64,000 nt of DNA, from contig PBFW01000040.1 in assembly GCA_002719955.1 (NCBI GenBank), positions 25,367-89,366 on the forward strand, in the 5' to 3' direction. Under the pieces are notes generated by a model that was given only the letters and a program-made list of their open reading frames with translations, searched no databases and was not told the DNA's origin. A program made the translations under genes and the position numbers. This DNA comes from Deltaproteobacteria bacterium. Its GTDB lineage: Bacteria; Myxococcota_A; UBA9160; UBA4427. Below are positions 20,310-28,563 of this stretch, piece by piece; within the stretch, counting starts at the first letter, position 1; each line of letters starts with the position of its first letter.

Positions 20310-21383
20310 TCAAAAGAGGTCGAGTTGCCGATCCTCGATGCCCCTGATTTCGAGTCCCTTCAATACGAGACCCGTGCGGCGAACGGCGCGGCCCGTGAGA
20401 TCGCTCCGGTCGAGCAGGCTCTGGGCCGCCCGGGAGAGATCCACGGCCGTGCCGACCGAGGCCTGGAGGGCACAACTGCGGGTCACTGTACGGCCATCGG
20501 TCCCCGTCAGCCGAAGCGCGATTCGACCCGCCGCGAGACCATCTCGCCGGAGGGCTCTCTCGAGATTCTCGGCGAGACGAGTGAGGCTGGCGAGCAGCCC
20601 GATCCGATCCGATGTCGGGCGCGCGAGGGTTTCTTCCCGGGAGAGCGTGCTGGGATGTCGCTTCACCCGAAGCGGTTTGGGGTCCTCACCGCACGCGAAA
20701 TGCCACAACGAGCGACCGTGATTGCCGAGCAGCACCTCGAGCCGCTCCAACCCGAGCACACGCAGACCCGGCACATCGTCGGCGCCAAGTTCGGCCAGCC
20801 GGGCCGCGGTCTTGGGTCCCACACCGGGCAGACGCTCCAGGGGCTGACGCATCAGATAGGACTCGAAATCGTGATCGGCGATGACCCGCGTCCCGCAACG
20901 CCCGGCATCCTCGGCCGCCCAGCGCGCCGCAAACCGGACGGGAGCGATCCCGAATCGCAGGGGCAGACCGGTCCGCTCCATCACCCGTGCTTCGAGGCGA
21001 CCCGCCAATTCCAACGCCGCGGCACCCTCCCGAGGCGCGCGCAAATAGAAGCCGGCCAGAGCCTCGACCTCGACCTCTGCGACCTCTGCGCGCACGGCGG
21101 CGCGCAACTCGCCCGAGACCTCCCGCGCGGTCCGAAGATCGGTTCGCGCCCAATGCGCGCGCGGGGCCCGGTCCAGGGCCTCGGCGAGACCCATCCCGTC
21201 CACGATCCCCAATTCGCGCAGATCGGCGCTGGCGGCCACGACCTTGCCTCGCTTGCTGGGATCGCCTCCAACCAGGATGGACCGGTCCGCCAGGGTCGAA
21301 TCCGTCTGGCGCACCACTTCGACATGGAATTCCGGCACCTCGGCGTAGCCAACGAGATTCTGCCCGCCGCTCGCCGACTTCAC
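20310..21383 (-). CDS. Catalytically dead Y-family DNA polymerase homologue (ImuB-like)
   Basis: A 357-residue protein with the Y-family layout: palm/fingers, the thumb helix-hairpin-helix PLERLPGVGPKTAARLAELG, and the little-finger domain ending at the C-terminus. The catalytic acids are gone. The first motif (VDMDCF in DinB) reads AEVPEF at 14-19, and SLDEAYL reads ALAGFYL at 108-114, so the D-E pair is A-G. The last five residues are QLDLF, a perfect beta-clamp-binding motif. ImuB has the same properties and recruits DnaE2, but ImuA and DnaE2 are not nearby. The GTG start overlaps the acylase stop by 4 bases. Confidence 0.85.
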   Translation of the reverse strand: MKSASGGQNLVGYAEVPEFHVEVVRQTDSTLADRSILVGGDPSKRGKVVAASADLRELGIVDGMGLAEALDRAPRAHWARTDLRTAREVSGELRAAVRAEVAEVEVEALAGFYLRAPREGAAALELAGRLEARVMERTGLPLRFGIAPVRFAARWAAEDAGRCGTRVIADHDFESYLMRQPLERLPGVGPKTAARLAELGADDVPGLRVLGLERLEVLLGNHGRSLWHFACGEDPKPLRVKRHPSTLSREETLARPTSDRIGLLASLTRLAENLERALRRDGLAAGRIALRLTGTDGRTVTRSCALQASVGTAVDLSRAAQSLLDRSDLTGRAVRRTGLVLKGLEIRGIEDRQLDLF

Positions 21384-23911
21384 GGGGCCGGCTCCAGCAC
21401 CAGCCGCTCGATATTCTCTTCCTCGATCACGAGTCGATTGGTCGCGAAGAGCGAGAGGCGAGACGCAGCCCAGCGCGCGATGCCGTCGGTCGAATGCGGG
21501 TGGCCTGGATGCTCGGTCTGGCCCGGCGCAAGGCTGCTCAACAACCGATCCGGCGCCCCGAGATCCATCGCGACCCGATAGAGCGCCGCGCCCTCGACCT
21601 GGAACCGGAGGCCGGGTCGGTGGCGAGCAAAGGCGAGCGTCTGACCGCTTCCCGGAACTGCGAGGCTTCGGATCCCATCGAAGGTCGCGGCCGACCCTCG
21701 CCCGAGCGAGGTGAATTGCAGCCGGTGAAGTTCTCCCCAGGCCCAGCGGTCGCGCGTGGGGCCGAGCCGATGGTTCAAGCTCACCCAGGCGGAACGAAGG
21801 CTCCTGCGAGCAGCCTTCGTAACCCGCTCTTCATCCGTCCACCCCCCGGATCGCCGCAATTTGGCAGCTCTCAGGAGAAGACGCTCCACCGCGCTCTGCG
21901 GGCGCACATGGGGCGCCGCGAGGTAACGGTCGAAAAGCGCCGACCCAAAGGGATCGCGAAGCAGTCCCTCGAGCAGGTGCTCGATCACGAGGTGATAGGC
22001 GGCGGCCGCGGCGCTGTCCGCCTCCATCCCGCCATCCCAGCGTTCGAGCAGCGTTGCAATCTCTTCGGCCTCGGCGGATAGCGGACCGGGTCGGCGGGCC
22101 ATCCCGACGATCGCGGCCACGATCCGCGGCGCACGCTGGGCGCGCTCGTCCTGAAGGATTTCAGCGGCGGCTCTGAGATCGAGCTTGGCCGAAGCGGTGA
22201 GGCGTCCGAGCGCGGTGTCGAGGCGCGCGGCCCGATCGCCGGGGCGCCAGAGCCACTCGATCTGATCCAGCCCGCCACGATCCGACCAAGGCTGATCGAG
22301 CGCCATCACCCAAGGGCGCTTGCGCCCGCCCAGGGCGTCTCCGGGAAGCGCCTCGATCGGAACAGGCGACCGCCAGTCGAAGCTCCGCAGGCGACCCTGG
22401 ACCGGAACGAGGCCCGTCGGCAGCGGACGATTCGGAAGCCACCCCGCGACCTGGACGCCACCGTTCCCGGCCTGATCTGCAAACGCAAGGGCGAGAACGG
22501 GCTCGTGATGAGCGGTGAGTGCCGAGACGACGCCCGCGGCCGACTCGAGCCGAAGCAGGGCGAGCATCGACGTCAGGCCATCTCCCGGTCGAGCCCCCGT
22601 CCAGGCGATGGCGCGTGCGGAGCGGTGTCGGCCCACCGAATCGGACTGGGCGGATGCTTCGTTCCCCCCTTCCGAGTTCCAGAGCGCATCGATCAAGGGG
22701 CCGTGCCGCGTCGAACGAATCGACATCACCGACAGTTGCAGCGCACCGCGCGCGTCGCGCCAGAAGAGTTTCTCCTCCCGCGTCTCGAGCGGCACCCAGA
22801 GCGTCCCGTTCTGATACAGACCGCGATCCTCACGCAGGGTCTCGATGAAGAGATCGGAGATCGGCGCGCTCGCGGGAACACTCGCCCAGGCGAAGCTGCG
22901 ATTGCGTCCGGCCCAGAGAATCGGGGAGCCCGGCATCGTCGCTCCCGCCACCTCGAGATTCCCGGCCACCAGGTGGGCTTCGTAGAAGAGCCCCGGCACC
23001 GAAGCATCGAAATGCCAGTCCGCGACGAGGATCGGGGCGCCACTCTCACTCTTGGAGCCGTCGAGCACCCAGGCCCCACCGGAGGGGATCCCGATACCGC
23101 GACACAGCGCGCGCGTGGAACCCAGGAGCGCCTTCGCCATCGCCCCACTCGACCCCTCAGAGGAGAGAGCATGGCGCGGAATGTCGGGGGCGACCCCGAA
23201 GTCGACCGAGGCCCGGCCGGGAAAGAAGGGCCGGGCGGGCACGCTGTCGAGGCGCTGAATCAGATCGTCGAGCAGGAGTGTCGTCTCGAGGGTGCCGCCC
23301 ATGCACCATGAGAGGAGTTTCACGACAGCGATCGAATCCGCCGGATGCCAGTCGTCCAGGGTCTCGAGCCCACCCTCGAGCGGTTGGGGCGGGCCGACCC
23401 GACCCTGCCGAATCCGCGCGATGCGCGCGTTCACGCCGGCCGCGTAGGCGGCGAGCACTCTGCGCGAGAAGGCGGGCAGTGCATCCAGCGCGGCATGCGA
23501 AGCGCGACCGATCTCGAGCAAGCGCGCCAGACGATCCGCCGGCAGGCTCGCGACGCCGTTCAACTCGGCGCTGGTGCCCATCGCCCGACGCCGGAACGAG
23601 GCCATCTGAGCCAACCGATCCTGCGCGTGGACGAACCCGAGCGCGAACCAGCCATCCATTTCGCGACGCGAAATCAGATGCGGGATCCCCCGATCGTCGC
23701 GCAGGATCTCGATCGGTGCAGCCAGATCGGAGAGCCGAATCGTGCCCGAAACCAGAGCGAAGGACTTGCGTTCGCGACGATCCCCGGCGCCCCATTGCTG
23801 AGCGAGCAGCAACGCGGCCACGACCATCAGAGCCCCGACGAGCATCCGAACGCCCAGCTGCGAAAGCCCCGGCGTGCCGCTCTCCGCTTGCGGACCCTCG
23901 CTCACCGACAT
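21380..23911 (-). CDS. Penicillin acylase-family protein (Ntn hydrolase fold, nucleophile position altered)
   Basis: An 843-residue protein with an N-terminal membrane segment (MLVGALMVVAALLLA) and then the penicillin amidase plan: alpha-chain segments RDDRGIPHLISR and GFVHAQDRLAQM, a spacer, the start of the beta chain, and later PGSPILWAGRNRSFAWASV. Members cleave amide bonds of beta-lactams or acyl-homoserine lactones after self-cleavage at a Ser (usually S-N-x-W). Here the site reads S277-GGAW, so Ser is one residue too far and Gly stands in its usual place. Activity is therefore uncertain. ATG 23911 is preferred to GTG 23995. Confidence 0.85.
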   Translation of the reverse strand: MSVSEGPQAESGTPGLSQLGVRMLVGALMVVAALLLAQQWGAGDRRERKSFALVSGTIRLSDLAAPIEILRDDRGIPHLISRREMDGWFALGFVHAQDRLAQMASFRRRAMGTSAELNGVASLPADRLARLLEIGRASHAALDALPAFSRRVLAAYAAGVNARIARIRQGRVGPPQPLEGGLETLDDWHPADSIAVVKLLSWCMGGTLETTLLLDDLIQRLDSVPARPFFPGRASVDFGVAPDIPRHALSSEGSSGAMAKALLGSTRALCRGIGIPSGGAWVLDGSKSESGAPILVADWHFDASVPGLFYEAHLVAGNLEVAGATMPGSPILWAGRNRSFAWASVPASAPISDLFIETLREDRGLYQNGTLWVPLETREEKLFWRDARGALQLSVMSIRSTRHGPLIDALWNSEGGNEASAQSDSVGRHRSARAIAWTGARPGDGLTSMLALLRLESAAGVVSALTAHHEPVLALAFADQAGNGGVQVAGWLPNRPLPTGLVPVQGRLRSFDWRSPVPIEALPGDALGGRKRPWVMALDQPWSDRGGLDQIEWLWRPGDRAARLDTALGRLTASAKLDLRAAAEILQDERAQRAPRIVAAIVGMARRPGPLSAEAEEIATLLERWDGGMEADSAAAAAYHLVIEHLLEGLLRDPFGSALFDRYLAAPHVRPQSAVERLLLRAAKLRRSGGWTDEERVTKAARRSLRSAWVSLNHRLGPTRDRWAWGELHRLQFTSLGRGSAATFDGIRSLAVPGSGQTLAFARHRPGLRFQVEGAALYRVAMDLGAPDRLLSSLAPGQTEHPGHPHSTDGIARWAASRLSLFATNRLVIEEENIERLVLEPAP

Positions 23912-24003
23912 CGACGGGATCCCCCTCGTGGATCTGCGGAACCCCTGGTCCCACGTCCCGCACCCCTCGTGGAGGTGCCCGGACGGTCGCGGCACCCACC
24001 GCT

Positions 24004-24039
24004 ACTTCCCTTTCTCATCGAACGACCGAAAAGGGAAGT
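24004..24039. repeat. Perfect 10-bp inverted repeat in the acylase-pgk divergent region
   Basis: ACTTCCCTTT (24004-24013) and its exact complement (24030-24039) are separated by 16 bases. It lies between the start of the acylase gene and the pgk promoter, so it could be an operator for either, or a hairpin in the acylase leader. Confidence 0.5.
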
Positions 24040-24051
24040 TAAGTCCAGTAC

Positions 24052-24080
24052 TTGAGAGCATACCCGAGGGTCGGTACATT
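24052..24080 (+). promoter_or_regulatory. Sigma-70 promoter of pgk-tpiA-secG
   Basis: TTGAGA (24052-24057), exactly 17 bases, then TACATT (24075-24080). It would give a leader of roughly 65-70 bases before the pgk start. Confidence 0.65.
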
Positions 24081-24153
24081 GCGCGCGCCCCACCCCTGAT
24101 CCCATGCTCCGAATCGCGCCCATTCGGGGCGATCGCTTCGCTGGCGGACCTCC

Positions 24154-25347
24154 TTGCCGATTCAATCCCTCGATGCCCTGCTCGATTCCTGTGAGATCGC
24201 TCGAAAACGGGTTTTCGTCCGCGCCGACCTGAACGTTCCGCTCTCCGCCAGCGGACAGATCGCGGATGACAGCCGGATTCGCGCGTCGATCCCAACCCTC
24301 GCACGCCTGATCGAGGCCGGCGCCCGCATCGTCCTCGCCTCGCATCTGGGCCGGCCCAAGGGTGAGCGCCGACCCGAGCTATCGCTGGCCGTCGTCTGCG
24401 AGGCGTTGGTCACCGCCCTCGACACGCGTGTCCATTTTGTCGAAGACTGCATCGGCGAAACCGTTCGAGCCGCCGCCGCTTCCCTCGAGAACGGTGAGGT
24501 GCTGCTACTGGAAAATCTTCGCTTTCACGCAGCGGAGACCGAAAACGATCCCGACTTTGCCCGTGCGCTGGCCCAGGGCGCCGATCTCTACGTGAACGAC
24601 GCCTTCGGAACAGCCCACCGCGCCCACGCCTCGACCGCCGGAATGGTGGAATACGTCCCGCGAGCCGCCGCAGGTCTTCTCCTCCAACGTGAGCTAGACG
24701 CCCTCGCCGCCGCGCTCGAACCCGAACGCCCCTTCGTCTGTTTCCTCGGCGGCGCCAAGGTCTCGGACAAACTCGGTGTGCTGGAAGCGCTGATCGAGCG
24801 GGCGGACACGATCGGTGTCGGTGGCGCGATGGCCTATACCTTCCTGGCAGCTCGCGGGGAGGCGGTCGGAGACTCGCTCGTCGAGCTCGATCGACTCGAA
24901 GACGCCAGGCGCATGATGGCTCGCGCACGCGAGCGCGGCTGCGATTTCCTGCTGCCGACGGACCATGTCGTCAGCGATCGCATCGAGGAGGGCGCGCAGG
25001 GCCGGGTCATCGAGACGATTCCCGATGGTTTGCTCGGTGTCGATATCGGACCCAAATCGACCACACGTTATGCGGAAGCCGCTGCGAGCGCGCGGACCCT
25101 CCTCTGGAACGGGCCGATGGGTGTCTTCGAAATCGACGCGTTCGCGCTCGGAACCGAGGGCGTGGCACAGGCCGTCGCCGCGTCGAGCGCGCGCAGCATC
25201 GTCGGAGGGGGCGACTCCCTCGCAGCCGTCCACAAGGCCGGAGTCGGCGACCGCATCGGCCACCTTTCGACCGGGGGCGGCGCCTCCCTCGAATTCCTCC
25301 AGGGCCTACAACTGCCCGGAGTGGCCGCACTGGATCGCCCCTCATGA
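24154..25347 (+). CDS. pgk: Phosphoglycerate kinase
   Basis: A 397-residue glycolytic enzyme (1,3-bisphosphoglycerate + ADP to 3-phosphoglycerate + ATP) of normal length. Family blocks are RVFVRADLNVPLSASGQIADDSR in the N-terminal substrate domain, LASHLGRPKGE, LLLENLRFHAAE and VNDAFGTAHRAHAST, and the C-terminal ATP-site GGGDSLAA and LSTGGGASLEFL. The start is a TTG at 24154, since it gives the family N-terminal length and there is no in-frame ATG close by. The stop overlaps the tpiA ATG by 4 bases. Confidence 0.96.
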   Translation: MPIQSLDALLDSCEIARKRVFVRADLNVPLSASGQIADDSRIRASIPTLARLIEAGARIVLASHLGRPKGERRPELSLAVVCEALVTALDTRVHFVEDCIGETVRAAAASLENGEVLLLENLRFHAAETENDPDFARALAQGADLYVNDAFGTAHRAHASTAGMVEYVPRAAAGLLLQRELDALAAALEPERPFVCFLGGAKVSDKLGVLEALIERADTIGVGGAMAYTFLAARGEAVGDSLVELDRLEDARRMMARARERGCDFLLPTDHVVSDRIEEGAQGRVIETIPDGLLGVDIGPKSTTRYAEAAASARTLLWNGPMGVFEIDAFALGTEGVAQAVAASSARSIVGGGDSLAAVHKAGVGDRIGHLSTGGGASLEFLQGLQLPGVAALDRPS

Positions 25348-26123
25348 GTCGACTGCCGCTGATCTGCGCGAACTGGAAGATGAACTACACCGCGAGCGAG
25401 GCCACTCGATTCGCGGAGATCTTCCTCTCGGAGATGGCCGCCGCGCGCAATGCCCTCGACGCGCAGGTGGAGGTTGCGATCGCCCCCCCCCACCCCGTCC
25501 TCGACCGACTCGGCGGGGCCCTCGCGGGTTCGGGAATCCAACTCGCCGCCCAGAATCTCCACGCCGACGAATCTGGCGCCTTCACCGGCGAGGTTTCCCT
25601 CGCGATGCTCATCGATCTCGGCTGCCGATATGCCCTGATCGGCCACAGCGAGCGCCGTCAGCTTTTCGGCGAAGGGAACTCTGATGTCGCCGCAAAGGCG
25701 CTCCGGCTGCAGGGCTCGGCCCTGCGCCCGATCCTCTGTGTCGGCGAAACCCTGGACGAACGCGAGCGCGACACGACCCTTCAGGTGGTGGGGACACAGA
25801 TCTTGGAAGTCCTGGACGTGGCGGATGGGCTATCCGACGAGTTGGTGGTAGCCTACGAGCCCACTTGGGCCATCGGCACGGGACGCACAGCGACCCCCGA
25901 CATGGCTCAGGAAGTCCACGCCGCGATCCGAAAGGTTCTCAGCGACCGTCTCGGCGAGGCGGGGGGGGGGCGCATTCGAATTCTCTACGGCGGCTCCGTC
26001 AAACCGTCGAACGCGGGAGATCTACTCTCGCAGCCCGATGTAGATGGCGCCCTCGTGGGAGGGGCCAGCCTCGATCCAGAGGCTTTTGCGAGGATCGCCC
26101 TCGCCTGTTTGGAGATGTCTTAG
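25344..26123 (+). CDS. tpiA: Triosephosphate isomerase
   Basis: A 259-residue TIM-barrel enzyme that interconverts dihydroxyacetone phosphate and glyceraldehyde 3-phosphate. It has CANWKMN with the active-site Asn/Lys, ALIGHSERRQLFGE with the catalytic His, the signature AYEPTWAIGTG with catalytic Glu, and the phosphate loop ILYGGSVKPSNA. It is coupled to pgk by a 4-base overlap and to secG by a shared base (taGtg). Confidence 0.97.
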   Translation: MSRLPLICANWKMNYTASEATRFAEIFLSEMAAARNALDAQVEVAIAPPHPVLDRLGGALAGSGIQLAAQNLHADESGAFTGEVSLAMLIDLGCRYALIGHSERRQLFGEGNSDVAAKALRLQGSALRPILCVGETLDERERDTTLQVVGTQILEVLDVADGLSDELVVAYEPTWAIGTGRTATPDMAQEVHAAIRKVLSDRLGEAGGGRIRILYGGSVKPSNAGDLLSQPDVDGALVGGASLDPEAFARIALACLEMS

Positions 26124-26527
26124 TGCAGACTTTCGTCTACGCCCTTCATTTTATCGCCTGCTTCGTGCTGATTGGCGTCGTTCTGCTCCAGCGGGGCAAG
26201 GGCGCGGATCTGGGGGCCTCGCTCGGTGGCGGCAGCGCCAACACGATCTTCGGCAGCCGCGGCGCCGGCAATTTCCTCACCAAGATCACGACCGCGAGCG
26301 CGGTCGTCTTCATGGGCACCTCGCTCACCCTCGCCTACCTGGGCTATCAGGCCTCCGACGTGAAGCTCTTCGACGGCTCCGAACCCATCGAAATTCCGAT
26401 CGACGGGGCGGCGACCGAAGGCGACGCGCCAACGGGTCTGCAAGAAGTCGGCGAGGAGACCGGCGGCCTGGTCGAGATTCCCGCCCCAGAGGCGACCGGC
26501 AGCGACGCCAAGGAAGCACCCGAATAG
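26123..26527 (+). CDS. secG: Preprotein translocase subunit SecG
   Basis: A 134-residue inner-membrane subunit of the SecYEG channel. Two membrane segments (residues about 3-20 and 55-75) flank the cytoplasmic family motif GGGSANTIFGSRGAGNFLTK. The tail after residue 80 is acidic and alanine/proline-rich, as is common in SecG. The GTG start at 26123 uses the last base of the tpiA stop. The tpiA-secG order is widespread in bacteria, and a tRNA-Leu often follows, as here. Confidence 0.93.
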   Translation: MQTFVYALHFIACFVLIGVVLLQRGKGADLGASLGGGSANTIFGSRGAGNFLTKITTASAVVFMGTSLTLAYLGYQASDVKLFDGSEPIEIPIDGAATEGDAPTGLQEVGEETGGLVEIPAPEATGSDAKEAPE

Positions 26528-26597
26528 CCCAGAGGATCCGCGCAGACGGAGCTCACTTCTCCCGTCCAGCCCCCTGGGCGGCCCCTTGAGGCTTCGG

Positions 26598-26603
26598 TAT
26601 GAT
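26598..26603 (+). promoter_or_regulatory. Probable -10 element of tRNA-Leu(GAG)
   Basis: TATGAT ends 13 bases before the tRNA. No good -35 hexamer is seen 17 bases upstream, so the tRNA may also be read from the secG operon. Confidence 0.4.
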
Positions 26604-26616
26604 GCGCGCGCCGTGT

Positions 26617-26703
26617 GCGGCGGTGGCGGAATTGGTAGACGCGCCAGCTTGAGGGGCTGGTGGGCTTCGGCCCGTGGAAGTTCGAGTCTTCTTCGCCGCA
26701 CCA
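26617..26703 (+). tRNA. tRNA-Leu (anticodon GAG)
   Basis: An 87-base class II tRNA with encoded CCA. Acceptor GCGGCGG pairs with TCGCCGC. The anticodon stem CCAGC/GCTGG encloses TTGAGGG, giving GAG. The variable arm TGGGCTTCGGCCCG is long, and the T-loop is TTCGAGT. The accessory region starts directly behind it, so it is a candidate integration site. Confidence 0.95.
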
Positions 26704-26911
26704 CTCTCAATCCAACAAATCCAGCTATTTAGCTCCCCAAGTTACTAGCAGAATCCGCGCTGACCGCCGGCTGATACGGCTGATCCTCGCCCTCTACCCT
26801 GTCAACCGTGGGGACGCCCATGGACAGCCTCGGCCCGGGGGCGGACGGCAAGTAAATACCCGGGCAACCCCCTCCCCTCCGCACCGGGGCGTCGAGCGAG
26901 GGGCGCGGTGA

Positions 26912-27613
26912 ATGAGCTGGCACGTTTCGCGGGCGCTGGTGGAGGCATCCTCGGCGGCCAGTTGCTCGGGCTCGGATGGAGAACCGTCTGCGCTGTCGAA
27001 AACGATCCCTATGCCCGAGACGTTCTCATGGCTCGGCAGAACGGTGGATGCCTCGAAGCGTTCCCGATCTGGGGTGATGTCTGCACCTTTGACGGACGAC
27101 CTTGGAAGGACCGTGTTGACGTGGTGTCTGGCGGCTTCCCGTGCCAGGACATCTCGAGCGCCGGTCAAGGCGCAGGCATCGAAGGAGACCAGTCGGGACT
27201 CTGGTCGGAAATGGCCCGCATCATTGGCGAAGTACGACCCCGCTTCGTCTTCGTGGAGAACTCGCCAGTTCTCACTTCTCGGGGACTCGGAACCGTTCTC
27301 GGAGACCTGGCCTCGTTGGGGTTCGATGCGGAGTGGGGAGTCATGGGAGCGAATGCCAGACCCGTCAACGCTCCCCATCGGCGCGAACGAATTTGGATCG
27401 TTGCTCGCCACTCCGACGGCGAATCAACTCTCTCCCGAGATGGTTCGCAAGTGGCCGGGTTGCGCCGCGATTCAGGATCGAGCGAAGTACCCGACGCCAA
27501 CAGCTTTGGCAAGCGGCAAGCAGTCGGGACGCTTAGACGAACTTGGCGGAAGCGGGAACCCGTACCGGAGAACGAACCTTGGTCGCCGGAGTCTGAACCC
27601 CGAGTGGTACTGA
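26912..27613 (+). other. Second (+1) open frame inside the methyltransferase gene with phage-like conserved peptides
   Basis: A 233-codon frame with ATG at 26912 covers nearly the whole methyltransferase. It contains peptides that I recall from separately annotated phage proteins: SSSWRTRQFSLLGDSEPFSE, then TWPRWGSMRSG, two PTPTA-type segments and SLNPEW. These are the +1 reading of methylase motifs: for example SSSWRTRQ is the +1 reading of the FVFVENSP region. The frame stops at TGA 27611-27613, but WMMGWP follows after the stop and, beyond the one-base deletion, IGWTDLGALETDRFQ continues the same family tail. Whether it is ever translated is unknown; it may be a recurrent shadow frame. Confidence 0.4.
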
Positions 27614-27716
27614 TGGATGATGGGGTGGCCATCGGATGGACCGACTTAGGTGCGCTGGAAACGGACAGGTTCCAGCGGTGCCTAGTCAGAAACCGAAACT
27701 GTCTCTTCGCGAAGAG

Positions 27717-27790
27717 CGGTCGTTGTCCAAGTTGGTCTGCCGACGTACAGCAAAAGACGGTCGTTGTCCCAGGTGGTTTACCGACGTACA
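27717..27790 (+). repeat. Imperfect 33-bp direct repeat
   Basis: Copies at 27717-27749 and 27758-27790 match at 29 of 33 positions, both beginning CGGTCGTTGTCC and ending CCGACGTACA, with 8 bases between them. They lie just past the broken end of the methyltransferase and may be a recombination scar or a decayed phage repeat. Confidence 0.6.
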
Positions 27791-27862
27791 TCCAGAGAAA
27801 CCAGCGCCCTCAACCGCACCCTGCTGACTGGAGGACATAGCAAATATCCGTTCAACATATTC

Positions 27863-28243
27863 CTATGTGCACTGAGGGTCAACGACATAACTAGTCTGAT
27901 CAAATTGCTGCCACGCCCCCGTTGCCACTCCGTCGATGACCAAAATAGTGATAATTCCAAAATCTAAAAAGATGCCCAAGAGCGTGGTTGCATCAAAAGA
28001 CTTCGGCGCGGGCAGAGAAACGGAATCGCAGCCTTCTCTTCGAGCCGAGATTACGTAGTTCTCCTTCTTCTTGAAAGTCGTTACTGCGTTGCCCTTTCCC
28101 AGGTACGCCTCGTTGACATAGATCTCTGCTCCATCGACATTACTCCTAATCGCAACTTGCTGCGACGAGCCGTTAAACATCGAGGCGCAGCCCGTCAATA
28201 ACACCGAAAAGGATAGAACTACTGAGAGAGCTGTCCTTGTCAT
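27863..28243 (-). CDS. Small PEGA-type lipoprotein
   Basis: A 126-residue lipoprotein with signal peptide and lipobox LLTGC (Cys19). The mature part is a short PEGA-like beta domain (VAIRSNVDGAEIYVNEAYLG), then a hydrophobic segment (LLGIFLDFGIITILVIDG) and the ending TGAWQQFDQTSYVVDP, seen in a group of small bacterial lipoproteins often found in accessory DNA. Base composition is AT-richer than the neighbours, consistent with recent acquisition. The function is unknown; an envelope scaffold is possible. Confidence 0.8.
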   Translation of the reverse strand: MTRTALSVVLSFSVLLTGCASMFNGSSQQVAIRSNVDGAEIYVNEAYLGKGNAVTTFKKKENYVISARREGCDSVSLPAPKSFDATTLLGIFLDFGIITILVIDGVATGAWQQFDQTSYVVDPQCT

Positions 28244-28491
28244 ACTTTCCCCTTCTCTTGATTGCCGCGAATCTCGTGAACATTTCCACTTCGATCAATA
28301 GCGAACTGGGCGCCGTATACAAACCGAGAGTTCGCAACGAGCCAGGGCTCTAGACAATCCAGTCTGGCACCCCTAAAAAGGGGACGATCGCCTCCCTCGA
28401 CACCTACCTAGTATCGGGAATGTTGAAATGCGCGGCCCTTTTTTCCTGATAAGCGTACAGATCTGACTCGGCCAAAAAGGAGGAGGTACTA

Positions 28492-28563
28492 ATGAACGCG
28501 AAACTCGCGAGCCTCGCGACTATTTCTTCCTCGTCCTTCCAGGCTGCACGACCTATAGACTAA
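28492..28563 (+). CDS. Very small ORF with strong ribosome-binding site (23 aa)
   Basis: ATG 28492 follows AGGAGG (28481-28486) by 5 bases. The peptide starts MNAKLASLATISSSSFQA, like the first residues of a secretion signal, then stops. It is either the stub of a deleted exported protein or a leader peptide. No function can be given. Confidence 0.3.
   Translation: MNAKLASLATISSSSFQAARPID

Larger units (their letters stand above)
26908..27840 (+). pseudogene. Phage-type DNA (cytosine-5) methyltransferase, frameshifted before motif X
   Basis: The frame encodes C5-methyltransferase motifs in order: I (FAGAGGG), the acidic SAM contact (AVENDPYA), IV with the catalytic Cys (GGFPCQDISSAG), VI (FVFVENSP, usually ENV) and VIII (HRRERIWIVA). 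Motif X, normally GN-x-V/QVP, is missing in this frame. It is present one frame over as DRLRCAGNGQVPAV (from about 27636). Putting back a single A at 27630/27631 reads VANRMDRLRCAGNGQVP without a break, so one base was deleted. Residues after about 241 are out-of-frame. The GTG start overlaps the end of an upstream open frame by 4 bases. The type resembles orphan methylases of phages, which protect phage DNA from restriction. Confidence 0.8.

Noticed and set aside
18599..20347. 582-codon forward frame over the GpgS-like and PilZ genes
   Set aside because: Antisense to two recognised domains with full motifs; composition (Arg, His, Asp runs) is typical of shadows.
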